Assembly (NCBI RefSeq): GCF_000420945.1
Contig: NZ_ATVX01000012.1
Coordinates: 40,833 to 104,832, forward strand
Reading direction: 5' to 3'
DNA length: 64,000 bases
From: Butyrivibrio sp. VCB2006
GTDB lineage: Bacteria; Bacillota; Clostridia; Lachnospirales; Lachnospiraceae
Part shown: positions 25,438-34,336 of the stretch, in pieces
How positions within the stretch are numbered: the first letter of the stretch is position 1
Layout: every line of letters starts with the position of its first letter
Notes under the pieces: generated by a model
Seen by the model: the letters and a program-made list of their open reading frames with translations, nothing else
Databases searched by the model: none
What the model was told of the DNA's origin: nothing
Position numbers and translations under genes: made by a program

Positions 25438-25455
25438 ACGCTTAAGGGGATAATC

Positions 25456-26421
25456 ATGAGTTATATCGAAGTAAACAATCTAAAGAAAGATTTCGTAGTT
25501 AAAAAGAAACGTGAAAAAGGAAAGCTCCTTAGGGAAAGAGATACAGTACATGCTCTTAAGGAGGTTTCTTTTTCTGTTGATAAGGGAGAACTTGTGGGAT
25601 ATATCGGCCCTAACGGCGCTGGAAAGTCAACCACAGTTAAGATTCTCTCAGGAATTCTCACACCGGATGGCGGAGAAGTTTCTGTAGGAGGTCTTGTGCC
25701 CTATAAAGAAAGAAGAGCCCATGTCAAGAATATCGGAGTAGTCTTCGGACAGCGAAGCCAGCTATGGTGGGATGTCCCTATTGTTGACAGTTACAATCTT
25801 CTCAAGGATATCTACAGAATTCCTCAGGGTGATTATGAAGCAAGGTTAAAAGAGCTGGCTCAGGCTCTGCAGCTTGAAGAGCTTATGAGAACACCTCTGC
25901 GCCTTCTGAGTCTTGGCCAGAGAATGCGTGCAGAGCTTTGCGGTTCACTTCTGCATAGACCGGAGCTCCTATTTCTGGACGAACCAACCATTGGTCTTGA
26001 CGCAGTAAGTAAGCTTTCTCTTCGTGAGTTTTTAAAATGGGAAAACGAGGAGTATGGAACAACAATCATGCTCACTACTCATGATATGGAGGATATTGCG
26101 GCGCTTTGCTCAAGAGTAATGGTCCTTGGACATGGCCAGAAGCTCTTTGACGGAAAGCTTCCGGATCTTCTAGAGCGCTTTGATACTGTACGAAACGTAC
26201 AGGTTAAATTTGACGTTCCTAATCCGAATCTCAAACTTCCGGACGGAGTTGAATGGAGTCAGAGTGAGGATGGAATCGAGCTTAGCTACGAACCTTCTGT
26301 GCTCCCAACAGCACAGCTTTTGTCAATTCTTCAGGAAGCCGGAAATATCAGTGAGCTTACCCTGCAGCCTGAGAACACAGACCATCTGATTGCGGCTATG
26401 TACAAGGAGCTTGACCTATGA
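25456..26421 (+). CDS. ABC-2 exporter ATP-binding protein (COG4586 type)
   Basis: 321 residues: Walker A GPNGAGKSTT (near residue 54), Q-loop FGQRSQLWWDVP typical of the COG4586 group, signature LSLGQRMRAEL, Walker B LLFLDEPTIGLD and switch TTHDMEDI. The last 90 residues are a regulatory domain. It powers the two ABC-2 permeases that follow; the permease start overlaps the ATPase stop by 4 bases. Members export drugs or other hydrophobic compounds; the substrate here is unknown. Confidence 0.92.
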   Translation: MSYIEVNNLKKDFVVKKKREKGKLLRERDTVHALKEVSFSVDKGELVGYIGPNGAGKSTTVKILSGILTPDGGEVSVGGLVPYKERRAHVKNIGVVFGQRSQLWWDVPIVDSYNLLKDIYRIPQGDYEARLKELAQALQLEELMRTPLRLLSLGQRMRAELCGSLLHRPELLFLDEPTIGLDAVSKLSLREFLKWENEEYGTTIMLTTHDMEDIAALCSRVMVLGHGQKLFDGKLPDLLERFDTVRNVQVKFDVPNPNLKLPDGVEWSQSEDGIELSYEPSVLPTAQLLSILQEAGNISELTLQPENTDHLIAAMYKELDL

Positions 26422-27209
26422 GAGCATATTTGTCCGTATTTAAAATGCGCCTTAGAATGGAGCTTCAGTACAGAGGCGCCATGATTGGTGGAATACTTTG
26501 CCAGATGTTTTTTGGATTAGTGTTGGTGGCTCTTTATAAAACTCTTTATGATGGAAATCCGCAGCCTATGCCGTTTTCAAGTATAGCAACCTACGTTTGG
26601 CTTCAGCAGGCTTTCTTTAGAATGATGCTTGGTTCTGATTCGGATCTTTTGGATAAGATAAGATCTGGAGACATTTCCTATGATATGTGCAGACCGGTGA
26701 ATATGTACGGTTTTTACTATGCCAGGATAATGGCCCAAAAGTTCATGGGAAGTATTATGCGTGCCGTACCAATGCTGATCCTTGCTGCCATTCTTCCAAT
26801 GGGCTATGGCATAAGTGGTCCCGCATCGGTATGGGGCCTTCTTTCGGCAATTCCGGCTCTTTTCCTGGGACTATTGTGTGTGTGCGCCCTTGAGAACATA
26901 ACCATGGCATTTACCATGAAGACACTTGATCCAAGAGGAATGCAGGGACTTCTTAACCTTTTGATGATGACTCTTTCAGGTAATATTTTGCCACTTACTC
27001 TTTTTCCTGATAGTTGGCAGAAAGTTATTACCTTTTTCCCATATGCGCAGCTTCTGGATGCTCCCATAAGGCTTTACACAGGAGACTACCTGCCCGTAGA
27101 TGCACTTAGGGTATATGCACTTCAGGGATTCTGGGTAATTGTATTGGTATCACTTGGAGTAGCTATGTGGAATGCCAACAAGAAACGCATGGTTGTGCAG
27201 GGAGGCTAA
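26418..27209 (+). CDS. ABC-2 exporter permease subunit A
   Basis: 263 residues with six predicted helices, of the ABC2_membrane_6 (DUF990-like) family: MRAYLSVFKMRLRMELQYRGAMIGGILCQ at the N-terminus, a loop DLLDKIRSGDISYDMCRPVNMYGFYYARIMA contacting the ATPase, and LLDAPIRLYTGDYLP near the end. Overlaps the ATPase gene by 4 bases and is 3 bases from the next permease gene, so the three are translated together. Confidence 0.9.
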   Translation: MRAYLSVFKMRLRMELQYRGAMIGGILCQMFFGLVLVALYKTLYDGNPQPMPFSSIATYVWLQQAFFRMMLGSDSDLLDKIRSGDISYDMCRPVNMYGFYYARIMAQKFMGSIMRAVPMLILAAILPMGYGISGPASVWGLLSAIPALFLGLLCVCALENITMAFTMKTLDPRGMQGLLNLLMMTLSGNILPLTLFPDSWQKVITFFPYAQLLDAPIRLYTGDYLPVDALRVYALQGFWVIVLVSLGVAMWNANKKRMVVQGG

Positions 27210-27212
27210 GCT

Positions 27213-28013
27213 ATGAATACACTACGACTTTATTTTAAATCAATAGGAATGCTTCTTAGAAGCCACCTTCAGTATCCAAGCTCCTTTATTATGCAGACCA
27301 TTGCACAGCTTGTAATGGAGGGCGGCGAGATGCTGGCGGTCATCCTTATTGTGGACAGATTTAATAACCTGAAGGGATGGAGCGGCGGAGATCTCTATTT
27401 CTTTTTCGGAATGATGTCTGTATCCTTCTATCTTACAGAGATGTTTGGAAGAGGAATTACAGGTGATTTCCCCATGATGGTCAGGACAGGAAAACTTGAC
27501 ACTTTCCTTGTAAGACCCAGAGGCGTTCTGACTCAGGTCTTGTGCGCAGGAACCGACCCAAGGCGAATTACATGTGTTGCAGTCGGCGTGGCAGCGCTGA
27601 TCATGGGAAGCAATCTTTCAGACATTGTCTGGACGCCACTAAAAGCGCTTGTTCTTGTGGAATCAATAGCTATGAGCTGCCTTCTTATTTTGGGACTTTT
27701 CATGATTGAGGCAATCTTTAGCATTTTCAGCGTTAAGTCTGTAGAGCTGGTTAATGCCATAACTTATGGCGGACGAAGTGCTTGTCAGTATCCAATTGAT
27801 GTTTATCCACTGCCACTTAGAGCTCTTTTTACAGTTATAGCACCCTTTGCACTAACACTTCATGTTCCGGCTTCCTGGATCCTGGATAAGCCCCTTTATG
27901 GCTGGCCGGCCTGGACAGCTTTTGTGACACCACTTTCAGGAGTATTGGTGTTTGGTATCATGACAGGGGTATTCCATCTTGGAATGAGACATTACAGATC
28001 TACAGGAAGTTGA
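27213..28013 (+). CDS. ABC-2 exporter permease subunit B
   Basis: 266 residues, six helices, partner of the preceding permease in the same family: LRLYFKSIGMLLRSHLQYPSSFIMQTIAQ and the cytoplasmic loop GDFPMMVRTGKLDTFLVRPRGVLTQVL. AGGGAGGC precedes the start. Probably the last gene of the exporter operon; the sequence behind it is a decayed gene. Confidence 0.9.
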   Translation: MNTLRLYFKSIGMLLRSHLQYPSSFIMQTIAQLVMEGGEMLAVILIVDRFNNLKGWSGGDLYFFFGMMSVSFYLTEMFGRGITGDFPMMVRTGKLDTFLVRPRGVLTQVLCAGTDPRRITCVAVGVAALIMGSNLSDIVWTPLKALVLVESIAMSCLLILGLFMIEAIFSIFSVKSVELVNAITYGGRSACQYPIDVYPLPLRALFTVIAPFALTLHVPASWILDKPLYGWPAWTAFVTPLSGVLVFGIMTGVFHLGMRHYRSTGS

Positions 28014-28023
28014 TCTATATCCC

Positions 28024-28170
28024 AGCCGCCATGCAAAAGGAAGTCTTGCAGTAACTGTAAATGACGAGTATATTTTTATGGGAGATTCCTTCTACCGCAG
28101 CTCTAAGGGCTAGCTTGAAGAAATATATGCCAGAAAAGAGAAAGGAAATCCGTATATCAAATGGTCATAG
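28024..28170 (+). pseudogene. Remnant of a metallo-beta-lactamase-fold hydrolase
   Basis: One frame reads SRHAKGSLAVTVNDEYIFMG then DSFYRSSKG, a stop (TAG 28111-28113), and LEEIYARKEKGNPYIKWS. The pattern H-x-K-G-S followed by a strand and GDSFYR matches the HTKGS...GDTLFR block of metallo-beta-lactamase-fold enzymes (glyoxalase II group). No start codon or N-terminal HxHxDH is present and a stop interrupts it, so this is a fragment. It overlaps the start of the YgjV-like gene. Confidence 0.6.
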
Positions 28171-28649
28171 CAGCAAACGTAATAGATTTCCTGGCCGCCC
28201 TTATTCAGGTGAGCACAGGAGCAGTTAAAAAGAAATCAAGAATTCTCATAATGCAGATCGTACAGCTTATCATGCAGGGAGTGGCGATGCTCCTTCTGGG
28301 CGGCGTTACAGGAGCTGTCAGCAATGTCTTATCCTGTGTAAGAAACTACATCTGCTATAAAGAAAAACTTAATCTTCCATGGAAGATATTTTTCATCGCG
28401 GCCTCAATTGTTATGACGATTCTTTTAAATGACCAGGGGCTTCTTGGAATCATTCCGGCAGCAGTCTGCACCGTGTACATTATCTTTATGGACATCAAGG
28501 ATCCAATTAAGTTCAAGATTCTTGTAATGCTCACATTTATCCCATGGTGCATTTATCATTTTGTTCTCGGATCCTATACAGGAGCAATATTTGATGCAGT
28601 GACGATTATTACAAACCTTTTTACGATTGTAAGGATGAAAAAAGGATAA
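28161..28649 (+). CDS. YgjV-family inner membrane protein
   Basis: 162 residues with five to six short helices, typical of the YgjV family: VIDFLAALIQVSTGAVKKKSRILIMQIVQLI, LLGGVTGAVSNVLSCVRNYI, NDQGLLGIIPAAVCTVYII and GSYTGAIFDAVTIITNLF. The conserved R-N after the second helix is present. Function of the family is not known. The ribosome site (AAAGGA) is weak and distant, so the start is less certain. Confidence 0.85.
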   Translation: MVIAANVIDFLAALIQVSTGAVKKKSRILIMQIVQLIMQGVAMLLLGGVTGAVSNVLSCVRNYICYKEKLNLPWKIFFIAASIVMTILLNDQGLLGIIPAAVCTVYIIFMDIKDPIKFKILVMLTFIPWCIYHFVLGSYTGAIFDAVTIITNLFTIVRMKKG

Positions 28650-28700
28650 AAGTACGCAGAATTATGCAGTTCTCGGACGAGGAGATAATTAACGAAAAGA

Positions 28701-28757
28701 AAAAACAAGAACTTACTGACTGTTCTGAATAACATGAAAGGAAGTAAGTTCTTGTTT
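28701..28757. terminator. Long stem-loop, probably a bidirectional terminator
   Basis: AAAACAAGAACTTACT (28701-28716) and AGTAAGTTCTTGTTTT (28742-28757) are perfectly complementary over 16 bases, with a 25-base loop. T runs on both strands make it suitable as a terminator for the YgjV gene and for the facing minus-strand gene. Confidence 0.75.
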
Positions 28758-28812
28758 TTGATTTTTAGTTAATTACGACGCAGACGAAAACAAATAATTC
28801 TGCGTATTTTAT

Positions 28813-29046
28813 TCAGTTGTCGGCCTTCACTGGAAGGAGTCTCAGTCCGCCTGTTCCAAAGAACATTGAATTTCTGATCATTCCGATCTTATAAAGACTC
28901 AGAACATAGAACATTGAATACATGATAGTCATAAGTCCGAAGGTTCTGATCAGTTCCTCAACTGTTGGAGGATATCCGTATCTCCTTGTAAAGTTTCCTA
29001 CATATTCTGCAATTTCTGCGTTAAGTCTACCCATATTAGTAACCAT
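28813..29046 (-). CDS. Small protein with LexA-like helix, unknown
   Basis: 77 residues. AEIAEYVGNFTRRYGYPPTVEELIRTFGL resembles the first helices of LexA-type winged helices (Y-x-x-x-F-x-x-x-x-G-Y-P-P-T-V-x-E-L). It is followed by a mostly hydrophobic stretch (MTIMYSMFYVLSLYKIGMI), which may be a membrane helix rather than the rest of a LexA domain. TAAGGG lies close before the start at 29046; ATG at 29034 is an alternative. Orientation is opposite to both neighbours. Function unknown. Confidence 0.55.
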   Translation of the reverse strand: MVTNMGRLNAEIAEYVGNFTRRYGYPPTVEELIRTFGLMTIMYSMFYVLSLYKIGMIRNSMFFGTGGLRLLPVKADN

Positions 29047-29321
29047 CCCTTAACTGCGTTTTAATGCCGCTTTTGTAGTGTAATGACAGCGGTATTTCTT
29101 TTAACGCTTTTTATCAGTCTAGCAAGGGAATATGTCCTAAATTTGTTCAAGTTATAAAATAATTATAAAATGATTGCTTACAATTTTTATTTCGCCAAAT
29201 TAGAAAAATAAACATATGGAAAGCTCCGATAACGCTATGTAACATAAGGACTTCCAATCCTATACTGATTACATAAGATCACATATTAAATAGTGATGTG
29301 TAAATAAAAAGGAGGATGCCT
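29047..29321. other. Gap between divergent genes
   Basis: 275 bases, rich in A and T, between the minus-strand small protein and the DUF1232 gene. It must hold the promoters for both. No clear -35/-10 pair, palindrome or ORF could be assigned by eye. Confidence 0.4.
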
Positions 29322-29522
29322 ATGAACAGATTCATGCAGGGAATGCTGTTTGCACTTCTTTTGGTATATGTGGTTTCGCCAGTGGATTTCGTTCCCGGAC
29401 CTGTTGACGACATCCTGGCAATCGTATTATACGCAGCGGCAAACAGAAATAAGTTTTTACCAAGAAAGTCCACTGACAATGATCGAATCGAAGTAATCGA
29501 TGTGGACGGCAGAGAAATCTAG
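29322..29522 (+). CDS. DUF1232 (YkvA-like) small membrane protein
   Basis: 66 residues. One hydrophobic segment runs directly into SPVDFVPGPVDDILAIV, the hallmark of DUF1232. Members are short membrane proteins of unknown role, often in stress or membrane-homeostasis units. Start 29322 is preferred over 29316 because AAGGAGG ends at 29315. The PspC gene follows 30 bases later. Confidence 0.85.
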   Translation: MNRFMQGMLFALLLVYVVSPVDFVPGPVDDILAIVLYAAANRNKFLPRKSTDNDRIEVIDVDGREI

Positions 29523-29552
29523 ATTGTGGAATGTGTTTTGGAGGAAAAGGTT

Positions 29553-29762
29553 ATGAGTAAGAAATTATACAGAAGCAATGACAGAAAGGTGTTTGGTGTT
29601 TGTGGTGGTATCGCAGAGTACTTGGATATTGATCCTACAATCGTAAGACTTATCTGGATCATCCTTACATGTTCAGGCGGAAGCGGAGCAATTCTTTACC
29701 TTATAGCCGCAATTCTCATGGACAACAGACCTGATTACGTTAGCAGATATGAGAATCAGTAA
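29553..29762 (+). CDS. PspC-domain protein
   Basis: 69 residues covering one PspC domain: KKLYRSNDRKVFGVCGGIAE, YLDIDPTIVRLIWIILTC and YLIAAILMDNRP. PspC family members sit in the membrane and take part in envelope-stress responses; some regulate PspA-like systems. TTTGGAGG precedes the start at 29553; the in-frame extension to 29526 lacks such a site. It lies next to the DUF1232 gene, which suggests a shared envelope role. Confidence 0.9.
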   Translation: MSKKLYRSNDRKVFGVCGGIAEYLDIDPTIVRLIWIILTCSGGSGAILYLIAAILMDNRPDYVSRYENQ

Positions 29763-29815
29763 AAGTAAAATGGTTACAACCTAATATTTGGAATAGCATA
29801 GAACCCTTAAGAAAG

Positions 29816-29851
29816 CAGCATATGATTCACAAATGAATTGTATGCTGTTTT
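29816..29851 (+). terminator. Terminator after pspC-like gene
   Basis: CAGCATATGATTC and GAATTGTATGCTG form a stem with a short loop, then TTTT. It separates the DUF1232-PspC unit from the fusion gene. Confidence 0.75.
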
Positions 29852-29894
29852 CGTTTGAGGCTATAATAAAGTATTGTTTGGAGGATTTGGGAAA

Positions 29895-31250
29895 ATGACA
29901 TACAGACTTATTGCATTATTTTGGCTTGCAGTTTTTTACGGTATCTATTTTGCAAAAGTGCTGATTCAGAGAAGAAAAGGCATTGTTACCAATCAGATTG
30001 CCAAGAGCAAGACTCACGACAAAACTTACTATGTAGAGTCAGTGATGAAAATCGCCACATGGCTTGTTTTGATAGTAGAGCTTGTTTCCATCGCATTTAA
30101 CTGGGTTCACCTGTCACTTATATGGCGTATTTTCGGTATTTACCTTTGCCTTGTAGGAAACGTGATTTTCTTTATATCTGTCCGGACCATGAAGGATAGC
30201 TGGAGAGCCGGAGTTGCCAAAGATATAAAAAGAAATCTGGTGACGGAAGGAATATATCAGTACTCAAGGAACCCTGCTTTCCTGGGCTTTGACCTCGTAT
30301 ATGCAGGAATCCTTTTAATGTTCTTTAATCCTTTCCTACTTCTTGCAACTCTTTTCGCTGTGGTAATGCTTCATTTGCAGATTTTACAGGAGGAAGAATA
30401 CCTTACAGAGCGCTTTGGAGACGAGTACAAAGAGTATAAGGCCAAGGCCCATCGCTACGCAGGTTTTGGGAAACTTACTTTTGATAAAGTTCTTTTGTAC
30501 ATTTATTTCGTCCTCGGAATATGGTCAGTACTGTACTTCTTTACCTGCCTTGCCTATGGCGGAGGGCCTAAGCTTTCCTGGGTATGGCTATGGGTTCTGA
30601 TTGCCGTATTTTCTTTTGCCAGAGTATGGATGCTTAAGGCCAGAATAGATGGCCGGGAAAAGATAAAACTACCGACAGTACTAAAGTGGATATACAGAAT
30701 AGTTTTCACCATTTGCCTGGTGATCTTCGTGTTTGTGGAGGGCCGCATTATTGGGGCTATGACAGCCACACCAAAAGAAAACCTTGACTACATCATCGTT
30801 CTGGGAGCTGGACTTAACGGAACCGAGCCATCCAACCCTTTCAAGGTAAGGATTGAAAAGGCAGCTCAGTATCTGAAAGCAAATGAGAATACAATAGTTA
30901 TCGCCTCCGGAGGCCAGGGAAGACATGAGAGCATAAGCGAAGCCGAAGCTGTTCGAAGGAAACTTACACAGCAGTACGGCATCGATGAAAGCCGCATTAT
31001 TCTGGAGGAAAAGTCCCGTGATACCGAGCAAAACCTCAAGTACAGTCTGGGAATCATTGGTGATACGCGTGCGTCAGTTGGCATTGTGACAAATGGTTTC
31101 CATGAGCTTCGTGCTATGTCAATTGCACAGAAGGTGGGATATAAGAATGTTCACTCCGTTCCCGGAAAGACGCTTATGCCGGTGGGAATTCATTACACGG
31201 TGAGAGAATTTTTTGGAATGGTGGAGTATTTCATTAAGTATGTGATATAA
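29895..31250 (+). CDS. ICMT/PEMT-like methyltransferase fused to DUF218 domain
   Basis: 451 residues in two recognisable parts. Residues 1-200 are an isoprenylcysteine carboxylmethyltransferase-like membrane domain (4-5 helices) with the SAM-binding TEGIYQYSRNPAFLGFDLVY and EEEYLTERFGDEYKEYKAK. After three more helices, residues 300-451 form a DUF218 (YdcF/SanA) domain: DYIIVLGAGLNG, VIASGGQG, SEAEAVRRKL, EEKSRDTEQNLKYS and IVTNGFHELRAM. Family knowledge suggests envelope or wall metabolism. GGAGG at 29880-29884 supports the start at 29895. The fusion is unusual. Confidence 0.85.
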   Translation: MTYRLIALFWLAVFYGIYFAKVLIQRRKGIVTNQIAKSKTHDKTYYVESVMKIATWLVLIVELVSIAFNWVHLSLIWRIFGIYLCLVGNVIFFISVRTMKDSWRAGVAKDIKRNLVTEGIYQYSRNPAFLGFDLVYAGILLMFFNPFLLLATLFAVVMLHLQILQEEEYLTERFGDEYKEYKAKAHRYAGFGKLTFDKVLLYIYFVLGIWSVLYFFTCLAYGGGPKLSWVWLWVLIAVFSFARVWMLKARIDGREKIKLPTVLKWIYRIVFTICLVIFVFVEGRIIGAMTATPKENLDYIIVLGAGLNGTEPSNPFKVRIEKAAQYLKANENTIVIASGGQGRHESISEAEAVRRKLTQQYGIDESRIILEEKSRDTEQNLKYSLGIIGDTRASVGIVTNGFHELRAMSIAQKVGYKNVHSVPGKTLMPVGIHYTVREFFGMVEYFIKYVI

Positions 31251-31267
31251 AGATACAAAGCTTTAAT

Positions 31268-31305
31268 AAGACTGGTTGGTTTTATTGACTAATCAGTCTT
31301 TATTT
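31268..31305 (+). terminator. Terminator after the fusion gene
   Basis: AAGACTGGTTGGT pairs imperfectly with GACTAATCAGTCTT, followed by TATTT. The T run is short, so efficiency is uncertain. Confidence 0.65.
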
Positions 31306-31386
31306 GTGGATAAAAGGGTATAGCAATTTTTGCAATGTATGCAACAAGAAACTCAATTCCTTCATTACTCCGTAAGTATTAGAGTA

Positions 31387-31399
31387 TGGTTGTAAACCA
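31387..31399. promoter_or_regulatory. Candidate operator before uxuA
   Basis: TGGTTGTAAACCA is a near-perfect inverted repeat (TGGTT/AACCA) 67 bases before uxuA, in a gap of about 216 bases that otherwise shows no gene. A LacI- or GntR-type regulator of uronate catabolism could bind here; no such gene is adjacent. Confidence 0.35.
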
Positions 31400-31466
31400 A
31401 ATAAGTGGTGGACAGCAGCATTTCTTTTGCCACTAACAACAATATTTGATAGGGAGATTAAGCTTT

Positions 31467-32543
31467 ATGGAAATGACACTTCGCTGGTACGGCAAAGAGT
31501 ACGACACAGTTAAGCTGTGGCAGATTAGACAGATTCCTGGAGTTAAGGGAGTTATCACAACACTTTACAACAAGCAGGCAGGAGAACTTTGGACACAGAA
31601 TGAGATCAAGGCTCTGAAGGCAGATGTTGCTGCAGAGGATATGCACATTGCAGGTATCGAGTCAGTTAACGTATCTGATGCGATCAAGGCGGCAACCAAG
31701 GACAGAGACGAGCACATCCAGAACTACATTGATACACTTGAGAACCTCGGTAAAGAGGACATCCACATGGTGTGCTACAACTTCATGCCTGTATTTGACT
31801 GGACCAGAACAGAGCTTGCCAGAAAAAGGGCTGATGGCTCAACAGTTCTTGCCTATACACAGGAAGCAGTTGATGCAATTGATCCTGCCAAGATGTTTGA
31901 GACACTTTCAGGAGACACAAACGGCACAGTAATGCCAGGTTGGGAGCCTGAGAGAATGGCTCACGTTAAAGAGCTCTTTGAACTCTATCAGGGCATCGAT
32001 GAAGATAAGCTCTTTGAGAACATTGTTTATTTCCTTAAGGCAATCATGCCTGTTTGTAATAAATATGACATCAAGATGGCTATTCATCCTGATGATCCAG
32101 CTTGGTCAGTATTTGGACTTCCTAGAATCATCAACAATGAAAAGAATATCCTTAAGCTCATGAAGGCTGTTGATGACGTGCACAACGGTGTTACCTTCTG
32201 CTCAGGCTCTTACGGAACAAGTCTTGAGAACGACCTTCCACACATGATCAGAGCTCTTGAAGGAAGAATCCACTTTGCACATGTAAGAAACCTTAGATTC
32301 ATTTCTCCTACTAACTTCGAGGAGTCTGCACACCTTTCATCAGACGGAACCTTCGATATGTACGAGATCGTTAAGGCTCTCTATGAGACAGGCTTTGATG
32401 GCCCAATCCGCCCTGACCACGGCCGTATGATCTGGGGTGAAGTTGCTATGCCGGGCTATGGTCTCTACGACAGAGCCCTTGGTGCTACATATATCAATGG
32501 ACTTTGGGAAGCAATCGAAAAGAGCCATCAGAGGGGAGTTTGA
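31467..32543 (+). CDS. uxuA: Mannonate dehydratase
   Basis: Dehydrates D-mannonate to 2-keto-3-deoxygluconate in glucuronate catabolism. The 358-residue protein starts MEMTLRWYGKEYDTVKLWQIRQIPGVKGVITTLY, typical of UxuA, and retains MAIHPDDPAWSVFGLPRI, FCSGSYG, IHFAHVRNL and RPDHGRMIW, which carry the metal-binding Cys, His and Asp residues. AGGGAG lies before start 31467; the longer reading from 31446 is rejected. UxuB follows after 2 bases. Confidence 0.96.
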   Translation: MEMTLRWYGKEYDTVKLWQIRQIPGVKGVITTLYNKQAGELWTQNEIKALKADVAAEDMHIAGIESVNVSDAIKAATKDRDEHIQNYIDTLENLGKEDIHMVCYNFMPVFDWTRTELARKRADGSTVLAYTQEAVDAIDPAKMFETLSGDTNGTVMPGWEPERMAHVKELFELYQGIDEDKLFENIVYFLKAIMPVCNKYDIKMAIHPDDPAWSVFGLPRIINNEKNILKLMKAVDDVHNGVTFCSGSYGTSLENDLPHMIRALEGRIHFAHVRNLRFISPTNFEESAHLSSDGTFDMYEIVKALYETGFDGPIRPDHGRMIWGEVAMPGYGLYDRALGATYINGLWEAIEKSHQRGV

Positions 32544-32545
32544 AA

Positions 32546-34165
32546 ATGAAACTTAATTTTGAGAGTATTAAAAATGACAATACCTGGAAAGAGAAGGGCT
32601 ATTTTGTTCCCTCTTTTGACAGAGAAAAAATGGTAGCAGAAACTGTAGCAAACCCTGAGTGGGTACACTTTGGTGCCGGAAATATTTTCAGAGCCTTTCA
32701 GGCTAACCTCTCTCAGAGAATGCTCGAAGAGGGATATGCTACGAAGGGACTTACAGTAGTTGAAGGTTATGACTATGAGATCATTGAGAAGATGTACAGA
32801 CCTCATGACAACCTTTCAATCCTTGTAACACTCAAGGCAGACGGAAATGTTGAGAAGACAATAGTTGAGAGTATTGCTGAGTCCTGCATCCTTGATTCAA
32901 ACAACGACAAGGAGTTTTCAAGACTTAAAGAGATATTCTCAGCGGATTCTCTTAAACTTGCTACATTCACAATTACAGAAAAAGGTTACAGCCTTGTAAA
33001 TGCTGCAGGTGAAACAATTCCTGCAGTGGCAGCAGATTTTGCAAACGGACCTGAGAAGCCACAGAGCTATATTGGTAAAGTTGCAGCTCTTCTCTATGCA
33101 AGATACGTTGCAGGTGAGAAGAAGATTGCCATGGTCAGCACAGATAACTGCTCACACAACGGTGACAAGCTCTATGCTGCAATGCACGCTTTTGCCACTG
33201 AGTGGACCAAAGCAGGCAAGGCAGAAGCAGGTTTCCTTGCTTATGTTGAGGATGAAAACAAGGTATCTTTCCCATGGTCAATGATCGATAAGATCACACC
33301 AAGGCCTGATGATTCAGTCAATGAGATTCTCAAAAACGACGGTGTAGAAGAGCTTGACCCGGTTGTAACCACTATGAAGACATGGGTTGCTCCTTTCGTA
33401 AACGCAGAGGAGAGTGAGTATCTTGTTATTGAAGATAAGTTCCCTAACGGAAGACCTGCTCTTGAGAAGGTTGGAGTTATCTTCACAGAAAAAGAGACAG
33501 TTGATAAGGTAGAGAGAATGAAGGTTTGCACCTGCCTCAATCCTCTTCATACTGCTCTTGCAGTATATGGCTGCATTCTCGGATATCAGAAGATTTCAGA
33601 TGAGATGAAGGATGAAAGCCTTGTTAAACTGGTAAAAGAGATTGGTTATACAGAGGGACTTCCTGTAGTAACTGATCCCGGTGTTATCAAGCCTCAGGAA
33701 TTCATCGACACAGTAGTTAATGTAAGAATACCTAACGTATTCATGCCTGATACACCACAGAGAATTGCCTGCGATACATCACAGAAATTGCCAATCAGAT
33801 TTGGTGAGACAATCAAGGCTTACGCAGCATCAGATAAGCTTGATGTTCAGAATCTCAAGTTCATTCCTATGGTACATGCCGGATGGCTCAGATACCTCAT
33901 GGGAGTAGATGATAAGGGAGAGACATTCGAGCCAAGTCCTGATCCACTTCTTGCAAAGGCTCAGAGCTTTGTACAGGATATTAAGCTTGGCGAGACAGAC
34001 AGAGATAAGGTTAAAGAAGCTGTTCTTCCTCTTCTCAAAGACGATGCTATCTTTGGAATTGACCTTGAAAAGGTTGGATTGTCAGACAGAGTAATAGATT
34101 ATTACATGGAATTACTGGCAGGACCAGGGGCAATCAGAAAAACTCTTGATAAATATTGTGCATAG
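32546..34165 (+). CDS. uxuB: Fructuronate reductase (mannonate oxidoreductase)
   Basis: Reduces fructuronate to mannonate with NADH, the step before UxuA. 539 residues of the mannitol dehydrogenase superfamily: FGAGNIFRAFQANLSQ is the NAD-binding loop, TFTITEKGYSL and KIAMVSTDNCSHNGDKL follow, and the catalytic K-x4-N-x2-H is visible as KVCTCLNPLHTAL. Start 32546 has GAGGGGAG upstream and lies 2 bases after the uxuA stop; translation is probably coupled. A terminator follows. Confidence 0.92.
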   Translation: MKLNFESIKNDNTWKEKGYFVPSFDREKMVAETVANPEWVHFGAGNIFRAFQANLSQRMLEEGYATKGLTVVEGYDYEIIEKMYRPHDNLSILVTLKADGNVEKTIVESIAESCILDSNNDKEFSRLKEIFSADSLKLATFTITEKGYSLVNAAGETIPAVAADFANGPEKPQSYIGKVAALLYARYVAGEKKIAMVSTDNCSHNGDKLYAAMHAFATEWTKAGKAEAGFLAYVEDENKVSFPWSMIDKITPRPDDSVNEILKNDGVEELDPVVTTMKTWVAPFVNAEESEYLVIEDKFPNGRPALEKVGVIFTEKETVDKVERMKVCTCLNPLHTALAVYGCILGYQKISDEMKDESLVKLVKEIGYTEGLPVVTDPGVIKPQEFIDTVVNVRIPNVFMPDTPQRIACDTSQKLPIRFGETIKAYAASDKLDVQNLKFIPMVHAGWLRYLMGVDDKGETFEPSPDPLLAKAQSFVQDIKLGETDRDKVKEAVLPLLKDDAIFGIDLEKVGLSDRVIDYYMELLAGPGAIRKTLDKYCA

Positions 34166-34176
34166 ATAAGGAATAC

Positions 34177-34205
34177 GCTCTGCATCTTTTGATGCAGGGC
34201 TTTTT
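34177..34205 (+). terminator. Terminator after uxuB
   Basis: GCTCTGCATC and GATGCAGGGC pair around a TTTT loop, followed by TTTTT. Confidence 0.9.
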
Positions 34206-34336
34206 CCGTCTTTAAATGATTTAGGTGTCAAAAGTCAAAAATGTGTGCTTTATAGAGCATTTTGGTTTTGTAATGAGGCATTTTATATATCATAATAAAA
34301 AATGAAAAAAGTATTTGATTGGGGAGAAAGTAAAAA

